Assembly: GCA_027627685.1 (NCBI GenBank) | Contig: CP091241.1 | Span: 1,613,191 to 1,677,190 of the forward strand | Length of the DNA stretch: 64,000 nt | Source: Hyphomonadaceae bacterium ML37 | Lineage (GTDB): Bacteria; Pseudomonadota; Alphaproteobacteria; Caulobacterales; Maricaulaceae | Reading direction: 5' to 3' | In this document: piece after piece, positions 43,203 to 52,116 of the stretch | Position numbering within the stretch: position 1 is the first letter of the stretch | Layout: each line of letters begins with the position of its first letter | Program-made: the position numbers and the translations under genes | The notes under the pieces: generated by a model | What the model saw: only the letters and a program-made list of their open reading frames with translations | Told to the model about the DNA's origin: nothing | The model's database searches: none

Positions 43203-43820
43203 ATGTTCACCGGGATCGTCACCGAGATCGGGCGCGTCGTCGCCCTTGAGGATGGCCCGGTGCGCCGCGCGACCATCGCCAGCGCCTATGCGCCGGACGG
43301 GATCGCGCTTGGCGCTTCGATCAGCCATGACGGCGCCTGCCTGACCGTGGTGTCGGTGGAGCCACACGGCGCCGGCGCGCGCCACGTGGTGGAGATCTCG
43401 CCGGAGACCCTGGCCCGCACCACACTGGGCGGCTGGCAGGCCGGGACAAAGATCAATCTCGAGCGCGCCCTGAAAATGGGCGACGAGCTGGGCGGACATA
43501 TCGTCCAGGGCCATGTGGACGGGGTGGGCGAGGTGCTCGAGCGTACCGACGAGGATGGCTGGATGCGCCTGCGTATCGCTGCGCCCGAGGCTGTGGCGGG
43601 TTTCATCGCGGAGAAGGGCTCCATCGCCGTGGATGGCGTCTCGCTGACGGTCAACGCCGTCGACGGTGCAGCCTTCGATCTCATGATTATTCCGCACACT
43701 TCTCAGGTCACTACCCTGTCCCGCCTGCAGAAGGGAGCGCATGTGAACCTTGAGGTCGATGTGATGGCGCGCTACGCCGCTCGCCTGATTGAATTCCGCC
43801 CGTCAGGAAATGTGTCGTGA
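43203..43820 (+). CDS. ribE: Riboflavin synthase alpha chain
   Basis: 205 residues built of two lumazine-binding repeats: MFTGIVTEIGRV with ISHDGACLTVV, and GHVDGVGEV with SIAVDGVSLTVNAV. It dismutates two lumazines to riboflavin as a trimer. It begins 3 bp after the ribD-type gene and overlaps ribBX by 4 bp. Some groups call it ribC. Confidence 0.96.
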   Translation: MFTGIVTEIGRVVALEDGPVRRATIASAYAPDGIALGASISHDGACLTVVSVEPHGAGARHVVEISPETLARTTLGGWQAGTKINLERALKMGDELGGHIVQGHVDGVGEVLERTDEDGWMRLRIAAPEAVAGFIAEKGSIAVDGVSLTVNAVDGAAFDLMIIPHTSQVTTLSRLQKGAHVNLEVDVMARYAARLIEFRPSGNVS

Positions 43821-44953
43821 GCGAGCTGTCCGCATCATCGCCGCTATCGCCCATCACCGACATCATCGAGGATGCGCGCCAGGGGCGCATGTTCATCCTG
43901 GTGGATGCCGAGGACCGGGAGAATGAGGGCGATCTCGTCATCCCGGCCCAGTTCGCCGGGCCTGAAGCGGTCAATTTCATGGCTAAGCATGGCCGCGGCC
44001 TGATCTGCCTGACGCTCACCAGGGCAAGGGCCGACCAACTCAAGCTGCCGCTGATGAGCGCGCGCAACCAGCCTCGCCACACCACCAATTTCACTGTGTC
44101 GATCGAAGCGCGCGAGGGCGTCTCGACGGGTATCTCGGCCCATGACCGCGCCCTGACCATCGCCACGGCGGTCAATCCGGCCAGGGACGCTGAAGACATC
44201 GTGTCGCCCGGCCACGTGTTTCCGCTGGTGGCGCGCGACGGCGGCGTGCTGGTGCGGGCAGGGCATACCGAGGCGGCGGTCGACATAGCCCGCCTCGCAG
44301 GCTGCAACCCGTCCGGCGTGATCTGCGAGATCATGAATGAAGACGGCACCATGGCGCGCCTGCCCGATCTGGTGGCGTTCGCCCAGTTTCACGGCCTCAA
44401 GATCGGCGCCATCGCCGACCTCATCGCCTATCGCCGCCAGCATGACCGCTTTGTCGAGCGCCGGCTCGACACCGAAGTCACAACGCGCTGGGGCGGGCCG
44501 TTCCGCCTGACGGTCTTCCGCTCCCTCGTCGATGATGTGGAGCACGTGGCGATCTCGCGCGGTGAAATGCGCGCCGACCAGCCGGTTCTGGTGCGCATGC
44601 ACAAGGTCAGCTTCGCCGAGGATGTTCTGGGCGCCGTGGGCGGCCGCAGTGGCCTCGTCGAAGAAAGCATCGCCGCGCTGGAAGCTCATGACGGCCCGAG
44701 CGTCATGGTGTTCATCCGCGAGACCCACCGCTCGGCGATTACAGAACGTTTCGGCGCCGCGCCCGCCGACGCGCCTGATCAGCGCGAGGCGCGGCGGCTG
44801 CGCGAATATGGCGTGGGCGCGCAGATCCTGCTGGATCTCGGAGTGCGGCAGATGATCCTTCTGACCACTGCGCCGCAAACCATCGTCGGACTTGACGGAT
44901 ACGGCCTGCAGGTCGTTGAACAGCGCGATCTTGAAGGAGCCCGCCATGACTGA
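43817..44953 (+). CDS. ribB: DHBP synthase fused to a cysteine-less RibA-like domain (RibBX type)
   Basis: 378 residues. The N-terminal domain (about 1-205) is a complete 3,4-dihydroxy-2-butanone-4-phosphate synthase with DAEDRENEGDLVIPAQ, GHVFPLVARDGGVLVRAGHTEA and MNEDGTMARLPDL. The C-terminal half resembles GTP cyclohydrolase II in layout but has no cysteine: the zinc and HSEC region reads MHKVSFAEDVLG. This is the RibBX arrangement known in Proteobacteria, in which RibX lacks cyclohydrolase activity, so a separate RibA must exist elsewhere. It overlaps ribE by 4 bp; ribH begins 8 bp before its end. Confidence 0.92.
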   Translation: MSELSASSPLSPITDIIEDARQGRMFILVDAEDRENEGDLVIPAQFAGPEAVNFMAKHGRGLICLTLTRARADQLKLPLMSARNQPRHTTNFTVSIEAREGVSTGISAHDRALTIATAVNPARDAEDIVSPGHVFPLVARDGGVLVRAGHTEAAVDIARLAGCNPSGVICEIMNEDGTMARLPDLVAFAQFHGLKIGAIADLIAYRRQHDRFVERRLDTEVTTRWGGPFRLTVFRSLVDDVEHVAISRGEMRADQPVLVRMHKVSFAEDVLGAVGGRSGLVEESIAALEAHDGPSVMVFIRETHRSAITERFGAAPADAPDQREARRLREYGVGAQILLDLGVRQMILLTTAPQTIVGLDGYGLQVVEQRDLEGARHD

Positions 44954-45383
44954 CACTCCCCGCGTCCTGATCGTGGCCGCGCCGTTCTATGAAGACATCA
45001 CCGAACAGCTGCTGGAGGGCGCGCGCGCCGCGCTGGACGCCGCCGGCGCGTCTCATGACACCATCATGGTGCCCGGCGCGTTCGAGATTCCCGGCGCCAT
45101 CGCCATGTCGTGGCTCGGTGACGAGCCCTATGACGCCTATGTGGCGCTGGGCTGCGTGATCCGTGGCGAGACCAGCCATTATGATTACGTGTGCGGTGAA
45201 AGCGCGCGCGGCCTTATGGATCTCAGCCTGTCCGGCGTGGCGCTGGGCTATGGCGTTTTGACGGTGGAGAATATCCGCCAGGCCCGCGATCGCGCCCATG
45301 TGGACCAGAAGAACAAGGGCAAGGACGCGGCTGAAGCCGCGCTTGCAATGTCTGCGCTCAAGCAGAAGTTCTCGCCGCAATGA
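44946..45383 (+). CDS. ribH: 6,7-dimethyl-8-ribityllumazine synthase
   Basis: 145 residues from the ATG at 44946 behind GAAGGAGCC. It condenses the RibD product with DHBP to lumazine, the substrate of RibE. Motifs: VPGAFEIPGAIA, ALGCVIRGETSHYDYVC with the catalytic His, and GVLTVENIRQARDRA. Overlaps ribBX by 8 bp and nusB by 4 bp. Confidence 0.96.
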   Translation: MTDTPRVLIVAAPFYEDITEQLLEGARAALDAAGASHDTIMVPGAFEIPGAIAMSWLGDEPYDAYVALGCVIRGETSHYDYVCGESARGLMDLSLSGVALGYGVLTVENIRQARDRAHVDQKNKGKDAAEAALAMSALKQKFSPQ

Positions 45384-45859
45384 CCACCGACGCCGCCAGC
45401 CGGTCGGACACCCGCGCCCGCCAGCGCCGCGCGGCGCGGCTGAGCGCAGTTCAGGCGCTGTACCAGATGGAGATCAGCGGGCAGGGCGCCAGCACTGTCG
45501 TGCGCCAGTTCCGCGATCACCGCTTTGGTCATGACGGCGAGCCGGGCGAGTATCTGGAAGTCGATGAAGACTTCTTTGAAAACCTCCTCATCGGCATCGT
45601 CGAGCGCCAGGACGAGGTGGACGGCCACATCTCCGGCACCCTCAAGGAAGGCTGGCGTCTGTCCCGCCTCGACGCCACCTTGCGCGCGATCCTGCGGGCG
45701 GGCGGGTTTGAGCTGCTGGCCCGCCACGACGTGCCGTCTTCCGTTGTCATCAACGAATATGTCGACGTGGCCCATGCCTTCTTCGAAGGCACGGAGCCCG
45801 GCGTGGTGAATGGCGCTCTGGACTCGCTGGCGCGCACCTTGCGCCCGGCGGACGCGTGA
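45380..45859 (+). CDS. nusB: Transcription antitermination factor NusB
   Basis: 159 residues, the all-helical NusB fold: RRAARLSAVQALYQMEI at the start and LDATLRAILRAGGFELL with VVINEYVDVAHAFF in the C-terminal half. With NusE(S10) it binds boxA RNA for rRNA antitermination. It overlaps ribH and thiL by 4 bp each, the usual alphaproteobacterial order. Confidence 0.96.
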   Translation: MTTDAASRSDTRARQRRAARLSAVQALYQMEISGQGASTVVRQFRDHRFGHDGEPGEYLEVDEDFFENLLIGIVERQDEVDGHISGTLKEGWRLSRLDATLRAILRAGGFELLARHDVPSSVVINEYVDVAHAFFEGTEPGVVNGALDSLARTLRPADA

Positions 45860-46839
45860 GCGGCGGCGGCGAGTTTGACTATATCGCGCGGCGCCTCGCG
45901 CCGCTGAGCGCCGGATGTCCCGGCGCCGCCGGCCTCAAGGACGATGGCGCGGTCATCGCGCCCGCGCCGGGCCATGAGCTTGCCGTCACGTCGGACACCC
46001 TGATCAGCGGCGTGCATTTCCCCGCCGATGAAGACCCGGCCCTGGTCGCCGCCAAAGCGCTGCGCGTCAATCTGTCCGACCTCGCCGCCATGGGCGCGCG
46101 CGCGCGGGCCTACATGCTGAATGTGTCTTGGCCCGATGGCGCGGATGATGCCTTGCGTGAACGGTTCGCCGATGGCCTCGCCGCCGAGCAGGCCCTGTTC
46201 GGCGTGCATCTTATAGGCGGCGACACGACGGCGTCGCTGGGTCCCTGGATGATCACCATCACGGCATTTGGCGAGCTTCCAATTGGTTCGGCCGTGCGGC
46301 GCAGGGGCGCGCAGGCGGGCGATCTGGCCGTGGTGACCGGGACCATTGGAGACGCCTGGCTGGGCCTGCAGGCCCGCCTCGGAACACGCGAGCGGCTCGA
46401 TGCGCCGCATGAGGATTATCTGGCGCAGCGTTTCACCCGTCCCGAGCCGAGGCTGTCGCTGGTGGCGGCGATCCGACAGCACGCCCATGGCGCCATTGAT
46501 GTGAGTGACGGTTTGCTCGCGGACTTCGAGCATATCGCGCAGGAGAGCCGTCTGAGCTTGACGCTGGCGCTGGAGGACATCCCGCTCTCTCCCGCCGCTT
46601 TGGCCTGGCTGGAGGATCAGCCGGACGCCAAGCAGGCCCGCCTCGAGCTCGCGGCAGGTGGGGATGATTACGAGTTGGCGCTGGCGGTGGCGCCGCCGGA
46701 GCTGGAGGCGCTGCGCGCGGCCGCTGAACCACTGGCCCTTACAGTGGTGGGGCGGTTCTCCGCAGGTCCCCCCGATCTCCACGTGACATGGGAGGGTGAA
46801 CCGGTCGCACTGACCAAAACGGGATTCACCCATTTTTGA
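45856..46839 (+). CDS. thiL: Thiamine-monophosphate kinase
   Basis: 327 residues from a GTG at 45856 that overlaps the nusB stop. PurM-like ATP-binding fold: GLKDDGAVI, VTSDTLISGVHFPAD, VNLSDLAAMGA with the metal-binding Asp, GGDTTAS, and DVSDGLLADFEH. It phosphorylates TMP to the cofactor TPP. A short exported-protein gene follows 23 bp later. Confidence 0.95.
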   Translation: MSGGGEFDYIARRLAPLSAGCPGAAGLKDDGAVIAPAPGHELAVTSDTLISGVHFPADEDPALVAAKALRVNLSDLAAMGARARAYMLNVSWPDGADDALRERFADGLAAEQALFGVHLIGGDTTASLGPWMITITAFGELPIGSAVRRRGAQAGDLAVVTGTIGDAWLGLQARLGTRERLDAPHEDYLAQRFTRPEPRLSLVAAIRQHAHGAIDVSDGLLADFEHIAQESRLSLTLALEDIPLSPAALAWLEDQPDAKQARLELAAGGDDYELALAVAPPELEALRAAAEPLALTVVGRFSAGPPDLHVTWEGEPVALTKTGFTHF

Positions 46840-46862
46840 CGGGCTGCGCGGATACTGGCGTC

Positions 46863-47264
46863 ATGAAAGCTGCCGTTTTCGCCCTTGCACTCGCCCTGAT
46901 CGCCGCGCCGTCCGCTTTTGCGGATGAGGAGGCTTGCGCGGAGAATCAGGCTGCCGGTGTGAACAAGCTGGTGGCCCCGGTTGTGGCCGAGGAGGGCCGG
47001 CTGGCCGGCTATGCCTTCGTCACGCCCCGGGTTTGCCTGGCGCGCGGATACTCCGCGCTGGATTTTCGCGAGCGGGAACATTTCCTGATGGACGCCATGG
47101 TGCGCGCCGTCCAGCACAGCCCGTTCCGCCTGCTGCCCGATGACAGCGTGGACCGCAGCGACGCCGAAGCGGCGTTCCGAACGGCTCTGGCGCAGGTCTA
47201 TAGCCCCGGTCAGGTCACCGCGATCGGGCTTGAAGGCGATGACATCCGGCTCATGCGGCCTTAG
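46863..47264 (+). CDS. Small exported protein, unknown
   Basis: 133 residues from the ATG at 46863. The signal peptide ends at SAFADE. The mature part has two cysteines, a segment YAFVTPRVCLARGYSALDF and the C-terminal QVTAIGLEGDDIRLM. I do not recognise the family. It follows thiL closely and may be cotranscribed. Start choice rests on the signal peptide; an upstream in-frame start at 46836 is possible. Confidence 0.6.
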   Translation: MKAAVFALALALIAAPSAFADEEACAENQAAGVNKLVAPVVAEEGRLAGYAFVTPRVCLARGYSALDFREREHFLMDAMVRAVQHSPFRLLPDDSVDRSDAEAAFRTALAQVYSPGQVTAIGLEGDDIRLMRP

Positions 47265-47452
47265 TGAGCGCCGGTCGTTACGCGCGGTTCTTCAGGCCGT
47301 TAGCCCCCGGTCAACCTCGTATTGCGTGTCCGCTCGGACATGGTCCATAGTCCCGCCCATCGGGGAGGGCCTGACGGCGCGACTGATTCTGTCTCCAACG
47401 TGCCGCCGGCGTTCAAGATGACAATCAACGCCTCGTTCAAGGGGAATATCAC

Positions 47453-49627
47453 ATGGCTATGGATGATCTTTGGCTCTGGCTGGCGGTCGCCGCCGGCTTT
47501 ATCGCAATCGCATACGGCGTCATTCAGGTGCGCTCGATCCTGGCGGCCAGTCCGGGGTCGGAGCGGATGCAGGAAATCGCCGCCGCCATTCAGGAAGGCG
47601 CCAACGCCTATCTGCGTCGGCAATACACCACCATCGCCATTGTGGGCGTCGTCATCTTCGTCCTGGTCTGGCTTCTGCTGGGCCTGGTCGTGGCGATCGG
47701 CTTCCTGATCGGCGCGCTTCTGTCGGGCGCGGCCGGTTTCATCGGCATGCTGGTCTCGGTGCGGGCCAATGTGCGCACCACTGAAGCCTCCAAGACCTCC
47801 CTTCAGGCAGGCCTGTCCATGGCGTTCCGCGCGGGCGCGGTGACGGGCATGCTCGTGGCTGGCCTCGCGCTTTTGTCCGTGACCGTCTACTTCCTGGTGC
47901 TGACGGGGGGCGAAGGCTTCGCCGCCTCCGAAACCCAGCGCACCATCATTGACGGGCTTGTGGCGCTGGGCTTTGGCGCCTCGCTCATCTCCATCTTCGC
48001 CCGTCTGGGCGGGGGCATTTTCACCAAGGGCGCTGACGTGGGCGGCGACATGGTGGGCAAGGTGGAAGCGGGCATCCCCGAGGATGATCCGCGCAACCCG
48101 GCCACCATCGCGGACAATGTGGGCGACAATGTCGGCGACTGCGCGGGCATGGCGGCTGACCTGTTCGAGACCTATGCGGTGACGGTGGTCGCCACCATGG
48201 TGCTGGCGTCCATCTTCTTCCGCGGCGATGCGGGCCTCGACGCCATGATGGTCTATCCGCTGGCCATCGGCGCGGTGTGCATCATCGCCTCGATCATCGG
48301 GGCGTTCTTCGTGCGTCTCTCCAAAGGCTCCACCAATGTCATGGGCGCACTGTACAAGGGCTTCATCGCCTCGGCGGTGCTCTCGCTGGGCGGCGTGGCG
48401 CTGGCGACCCATTTCCTGATCGGTTTTGACACGGCCTTCACCGCCAGCAGCGGGCTGGTCATGAGCGGCGGATCGCTGTTCGTGTGCGGCGTGGTGGGTC
48501 TGGCCGTGACCGGCCTGATCATCTGGATCACGGAGTACTATACCGGCACCAATTACCGGCCCGTGAGGTCGGTGGCCAAGGCGTCAGAGTCCGGACACGG
48601 CACAAACGTGATCCAGGGTCTCGCGGTATCGATGGAATCCACGGCGCTGCCCGCCCTGGTGATCATCATCGCCATTCTGGTGACGTTCAATCTGGCGGGC
48701 CTGTTCGGCATCGCCATCGCCGTGACCACGATGCTGGCGCTGGCCGGCATGGTTGTCGCGCTGGATGCGTTTGGTCCGGTGACGGACAATGCAGGCGGCA
48801 TCGCGGAGATGGCCGGCCTCGAAGGCGAGGTGCGCGACACCACCGATGCGCTTGACGCAGTGGGCAACACCACCAAGGCGGTGACCAAGGGCTACGCCAT
48901 CGGGTCTGCGGGCCTGGGCGCGCTGGTGCTGTTTGCGGCCTATACCGAGGACATCAAGTATTTCGCCTCCAACCCGTCGAGCTATCCGTTCTTCGCCGAT
49001 ACCGGCAATCTGAACTTCGACCTGTCCAACCCGTACGTGGTGGTCGGCCTGTTGTTCGGCGGTCTTCTGCCCTTCCTGTTCGCGGGCATGTCCATGACCG
49101 CGGTGGGCCGCGCCGCCCAGGCGGTGGTGGAGGAGGTGCGCCGTCAGTTCCGTGAGAAGCCGGGCATCATGCGCGGCGAGGAGAAGCCCGATTATGGCCG
49201 GGCCGTGGACATGCTGACCACGGCGGCGATCCGCGAAATGATCGTGCCGTCCATGCTGCCCGTTCTGTCACCCATCGTGCTGTTCGCCGTGATCTGGTTC
49301 GTTGGCGGCGGGGCGCTCGGCTTCAATGAAGCGGGCAAGGGCGATGCGCTCGTCGCCGTTGGCGCCATGCTGCTGGGCGTGATCGTCACGGGCCTGTTCG
49401 TCGCCATCTCCATGACGTCAGGCGGCGGGGCGTGGGACAATGCCAAGAAGTATATCGAGGACGGCCATCACGGCGGGAAGGGCTCCGAGGCCCACAAAGC
49501 CGCGGTGACCGGCGATACGGTGGGCGATCCCTACAAGGACACGGCCGGTCCGGCTGTGAACCCGATGATCAAGATCACCAATATCGTGGCGCTCTTGATG
49601 CTGGCGGTGCTGGCGACGCGTTTCTGA
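47453..49627 (+). CDS. hppA: Membrane-bound proton-translocating pyrophosphatase, potassium-independent type
   Basis: 724 residues, about 16 membrane helices. The PPi site shows [57 protein letters not shown] and [19 protein letters not shown]. The sequence [15 protein letters not shown] has Lys where potassium-dependent enzymes have Ala, which marks the potassium-independent class. It couples PPi hydrolysis to proton pumping across the inner membrane. The gene has its own upstream region (a TGTCCG-CT-CGGACA palindrome at 47325-47338) and a strong terminator. A second, exported soluble PPase lies near 58 kb. Confidence 0.96.
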   Translation: MAMDDLWLWLAVAAGFIAIAYGVIQVRSILAASPGSERMQEIAAAIQEGANAYLRRQYTTIAIVGVVIFVLVWLLLGLVVAIGFLIGALLSGAAGFIGMLVSVRANVRTTEASKTSLQAGLSMAFRAGAVTGMLVAGLALLSVTVYFLVLTGGEGFAASETQRTIIDGLVALGFGASLISIFARLGGGIFTKGADVGGDMVGKVEAGIPEDDPRNPATIADNVGDNVGDCAGMAADLFETYAVTVVATMVLASIFFRGDAGLDAMMVYPLAIGAVCIIASIIGAFFVRLSKGSTNVMGALYKGFIASAVLSLGGVALATHFLIGFDTAFTASSGLVMSGGSLFVCGVVGLAVTGLIIWITEYYTGTNYRPVRSVAKASESGHGTNVIQGLAVSMESTALPALVIIIAILVTFNLAGLFGIAIAVTTMLALAGMVVALDAFGPVTDNAGGIAEMAGLEGEVRDTTDALDAVGNTTKAVTKGYAIGSAGLGALVLFAAYTEDIKYFASNPSSYPFFADTGNLNFDLSNPYVVVGLLFGGLLPFLFAGMSMTAVGRAAQAVVEEVRRQFREKPGIMRGEEKPDYGRAVDMLTTAAIREMIVPSMLPVLSPIVLFAVIWFVGGGALGFNEAGKGDALVAVGAMLLGVIVTGLFVAISMTSGGGAWDNAKKYIEDGHHGGKGSEAHKAAVTGDTVGDPYKDTAGPAVNPMIKITNIVALLMLAVLATRF

Positions 49628-49650
49628 CGCGCTGATTAGCCGCCAAAACA

Positions 49651-49690
49651 AAACCCCGGCCTGCGGATGTGCAGGCCGGGGTTTTTCTTT
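49651..49690. terminator. Bidirectional rho-independent terminator between hppA and the slipin gene
   Basis: A 14-bp perfect stem (49651-49664 with 49671-49684; AAACCCCGGCCTGC and complement) has a 6-nt loop. TTTTTCTTT follows on the plus strand, and A-rich sequence on the left gives Ts on the minus strand. It serves hppA and the converging slipin gene. Confidence 0.92.
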
Positions 49691-49716
49691 GCCCGGACGT
49701 TCGAGAGACCGGACGA

Positions 49717-50490
49717 CTAGCCCTTGTCCTTGGTGAAGCCGGATAGCTGGGCCAGCAGATCAATCGGCATCGGGAAGATGATGGTGGAGTTGTTGTCGCC
49801 GCCGATCTCGGTGAGAGTGCTGAGATAGCGCAGCTGCAGCGCCCCGTCCTGACCGCCCAGGATCTGGGCGGCTTCGGCCAGCTTTGTGGCTGCCTGCTGT
49901 TCGCCTTCGGCCGAGATGATCTTGGCGCGCCGCTCGCGTTCGGCCTCGGCCTGTTTGGCGATGGCGCGGATCATGGACGGGTCGAGATCGACATGCTTGA
50001 TCTCCACATTGGCCACCTTGATGCCCCAGGCCTCGGTCTGGGCGTCCAGGATGGACTGAATGTCGTCATTGAGCTTGTCGCGCTCGGACAGCATTTCGTC
50101 GAGATCGTGCTTGCCCAGCACCGAGCGCAGCGTCGTCTGCGCCAGCTGGCTGGTGGCCATCCGGAAATCCTCCACCTGGTTGATCGCGCGGGCCGCATCG
50201 ACGATCCGGTAGTAGATCACCGCGTTGACCTTCACCGAGACGTTGTCCTGGCTGATCACGTCCTGGCTGGGCACGTCCTCGGCCACGGTGCGGATATCCA
50301 CGCGCACCATTTGCTGGATGAAGGGGATCAGGATGATCAGGCCTGGCCCGGACGTGCCCGTATATCGGCCGAGCGTATAGACCACGGCGCGCTCATACTC
50401 GCGCAGAATCTTGATCGCTGACGATATGATGGTGAATGCGACCACCACGATCGCAACCCAGAACCCGATATTGACGCCGATTTCGGCCAT
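49717..50490 (-). CDS. SPFH/Band 7 slipin-family protein
   Basis: 257 residues. One N-terminal membrane helix (about 10-28) is followed by the SPFH domain: [40 protein letters not shown] and a coiled-coil region with [20 protein letters not shown]. Slipins form ring assemblies on the inner membrane and typically pair with NfeD-type proteases. The NfeD gene is directly upstream (41 bp) on the same strand, supporting one operon. Confidence 0.93.
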   Translation of the reverse strand: MAEIGVNIGFWVAIVVVAFTIISSAIKILREYERAVVYTLGRYTGTSGPGLIILIPFIQQMVRVDIRTVAEDVPSQDVISQDNVSVKVNAVIYYRIVDAARAINQVEDFRMATSQLAQTTLRSVLGKHDLDEMLSERDKLNDDIQSILDAQTEAWGIKVANVEIKHVDLDPSMIRAIAKQAEAERERRAKIISAEGEQQAATKLAEAAQILGGQDGALQLRYLSTLTEIGGDNNSTIIFPMPIDLLAQLSGFTKDKG

Positions 50491-50531
50491 GGCCGAGTCT
50501 CCTTTCGAGGGGTGGCTTGTCCGTCAAAAAC

Positions 50532-51947
50532 TTACTTGATCAGCCTGACTTTCAAAGTGAGCCCGTCAAGGCTGACCACCTTGATCGCGTCGCCCGCCTT
50601 GAGGGCGTCCTGTGACACGGCGCGCCAGCGTTCGCCGTCGACCATGACGTAGCCGGCCGCGCCCTCCCATGAAATCACCTGACCGGTCATGCCGATCAGG
50701 CCTTTTTCGCCTGTGGTCACCTTGCGCGCCTGGGCCGCAAGGCCATAGCTGACCAGCAGGAATGTGGCGCCGGCCAGCGCGACCGTGGTCACGGCGATGA
50801 GGCGCCAGTCGATGCGCAGGCCATCCACCTCGGTATCCATCAGCATGAGCGAGCCGATGGCGAAGGCGGCCAGCCCGCCGAGCGCCAGCAGGCCCGAGGA
50901 GGCGAGGAAGGCCTCGGCCACCAGCAGGATCAGCCCCAGTATGATCAGCGCCGCCCCGGCATAATTCACCGGCAGGGTGTTGAGGGCGTAGAAGCCGACG
51001 ATGATGAAGATCACGCCCGCAATCGCGGTCACGGGTTCGAGCCCGTTATAGAACGACACCAGAAGGCCGATAAAGCCGAGATTGAGCAGAAGGAAGGCGA
51101 TGTTGGGATCGGTGATCACCGCCAGAATGTTTTCGGAAACCGTCTTGTCGACGGCCTCGAAGCGCGCGCCGTCCAGCGCCAGCACCAGGGTCTCACCGCC
51201 GCGCATCGTCACCTCGCGGCCATCGGCTTGCGCGGCGAAATCCTCGAGGCTGGCGGCGACGATCTCCACCACGCCCAAGCCCAGAGCTTCGGAGTAGGAC
51301 GCGCTGACGCCCTCGCGCACCGCCTCTTCGGCCCAGTCGGCATTGCGCCCGCGCATTTCGGCGAGCGAGCGGATATAGGCGACAGAATCATTGACCACCT
51401 TGTTGCGCATGGCCTGCGTATTGGAGGGGGCGGATCGCTCCCGGCTGGCCGCCCCCTCGGCAGCCTCACCGCTGTCTTCGCCCGATCCGGGCGTCTCGCC
51501 CGGCGCGGCCGGCTGGTCTTCCCCGCCGCCCATCTGCACCGGCGTGGCGGCGCCGATGCTGGTGCCCGGCGCCATGCCGGCGATATGGCTGGCGTAAAGG
51601 ATGTAGGCGCCCGCGCTGGTGGCCCGCGCGCCCGACGGGTGGACGAACACCGCCACCGGCACGTCCGAGGCGATGATGGCGCGGTTGATGTCGCGCATCG
51701 CGGTGTCGAGCCCGCCGGGCGTATCCATCTCGATGATCAGAAGAGCCGCGCCCTCGGTCTGCGCGGTTCTGATCGCGCGGCTGATATAGCCGGTATTGGC
51801 CGGCCCGATGACGCCGGTCAGCGCCGCCGTCTTGACCAGAGGGCCGTCCGCATGCTCCTGGGTCAGCGCGCCTCCCGCCAGGACCACCGCGCCGAGCAGC
51901 ATGGCCAGACCTGACAAAACCCGCGCACCTTGCTTCCACGCGAACAT
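50532..51947 (-). CDS. nfeD: NfeD-family membrane serine protease (long form)
   Basis: 471 residues. Signal sequence (about 1-32), then a ClpP/SppA-like protease domain: ALLIIEMDTPGGLDTAMRDI, VFVHPSGARATSAGAYIL with the nucleophile Ser, and a later Lys in NKVVNDSVAYIRSLA as the likely dyad partner. The domain is interrupted by a Ser/Gly/Glu-rich insert near 155-185. Four or five membrane helices and a C-terminal OB-fold NfeD domain (GLIGMTGQVISWEGAAG onward) follow. Relatives cleave stomatin/slipin partners, here the next gene. Confidence 0.93.
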   Translation of the reverse strand: MFAWKQGARVLSGLAMLLGAVVLAGGALTQEHADGPLVKTAALTGVIGPANTGYISRAIRTAQTEGAALLIIEMDTPGGLDTAMRDINRAIIASDVPVAVFVHPSGARATSAGAYILYASHIAGMAPGTSIGAATPVQMGGGEDQPAAPGETPGSGEDSGEAAEGAASRERSAPSNTQAMRNKVVNDSVAYIRSLAEMRGRNADWAEEAVREGVSASYSEALGLGVVEIVAASLEDFAAQADGREVTMRGGETLVLALDGARFEAVDKTVSENILAVITDPNIAFLLLNLGFIGLLVSFYNGLEPVTAIAGVIFIIVGFYALNTLPVNYAGAALIILGLILLVAEAFLASSGLLALGGLAAFAIGSLMLMDTEVDGLRIDWRLIAVTTVALAGATFLLVSYGLAAQARKVTTGEKGLIGMTGQVISWEGAAGYVMVDGERWRAVSQDALKAGDAIKVVSLDGLTLKVRLIK

Positions 51948-52116
51948 CCTGCAGCCTCCCGTCGCTTTTCCGGTTTCTCACAGGGTAGCGCATGAGCGCG
52001 CCTTTCCAATGGAGAAACAACGAAAGCCTTGCCGCGCGCAATCTTCTCGCAGTGCGTCACTGGCGCCGCCGGTCGGTGCGTCTATCGTATGACCGGTCTG
52101 CAGGGGAGATTTCGCA

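Noticed and set aside
47325-47338. TGTCCG-CT-CGGACA as an independent hppA operator
   Set aside because: It lies about 115 bp upstream with no promoter boxes around it. I keep it only as a possible relative of the hemA site.
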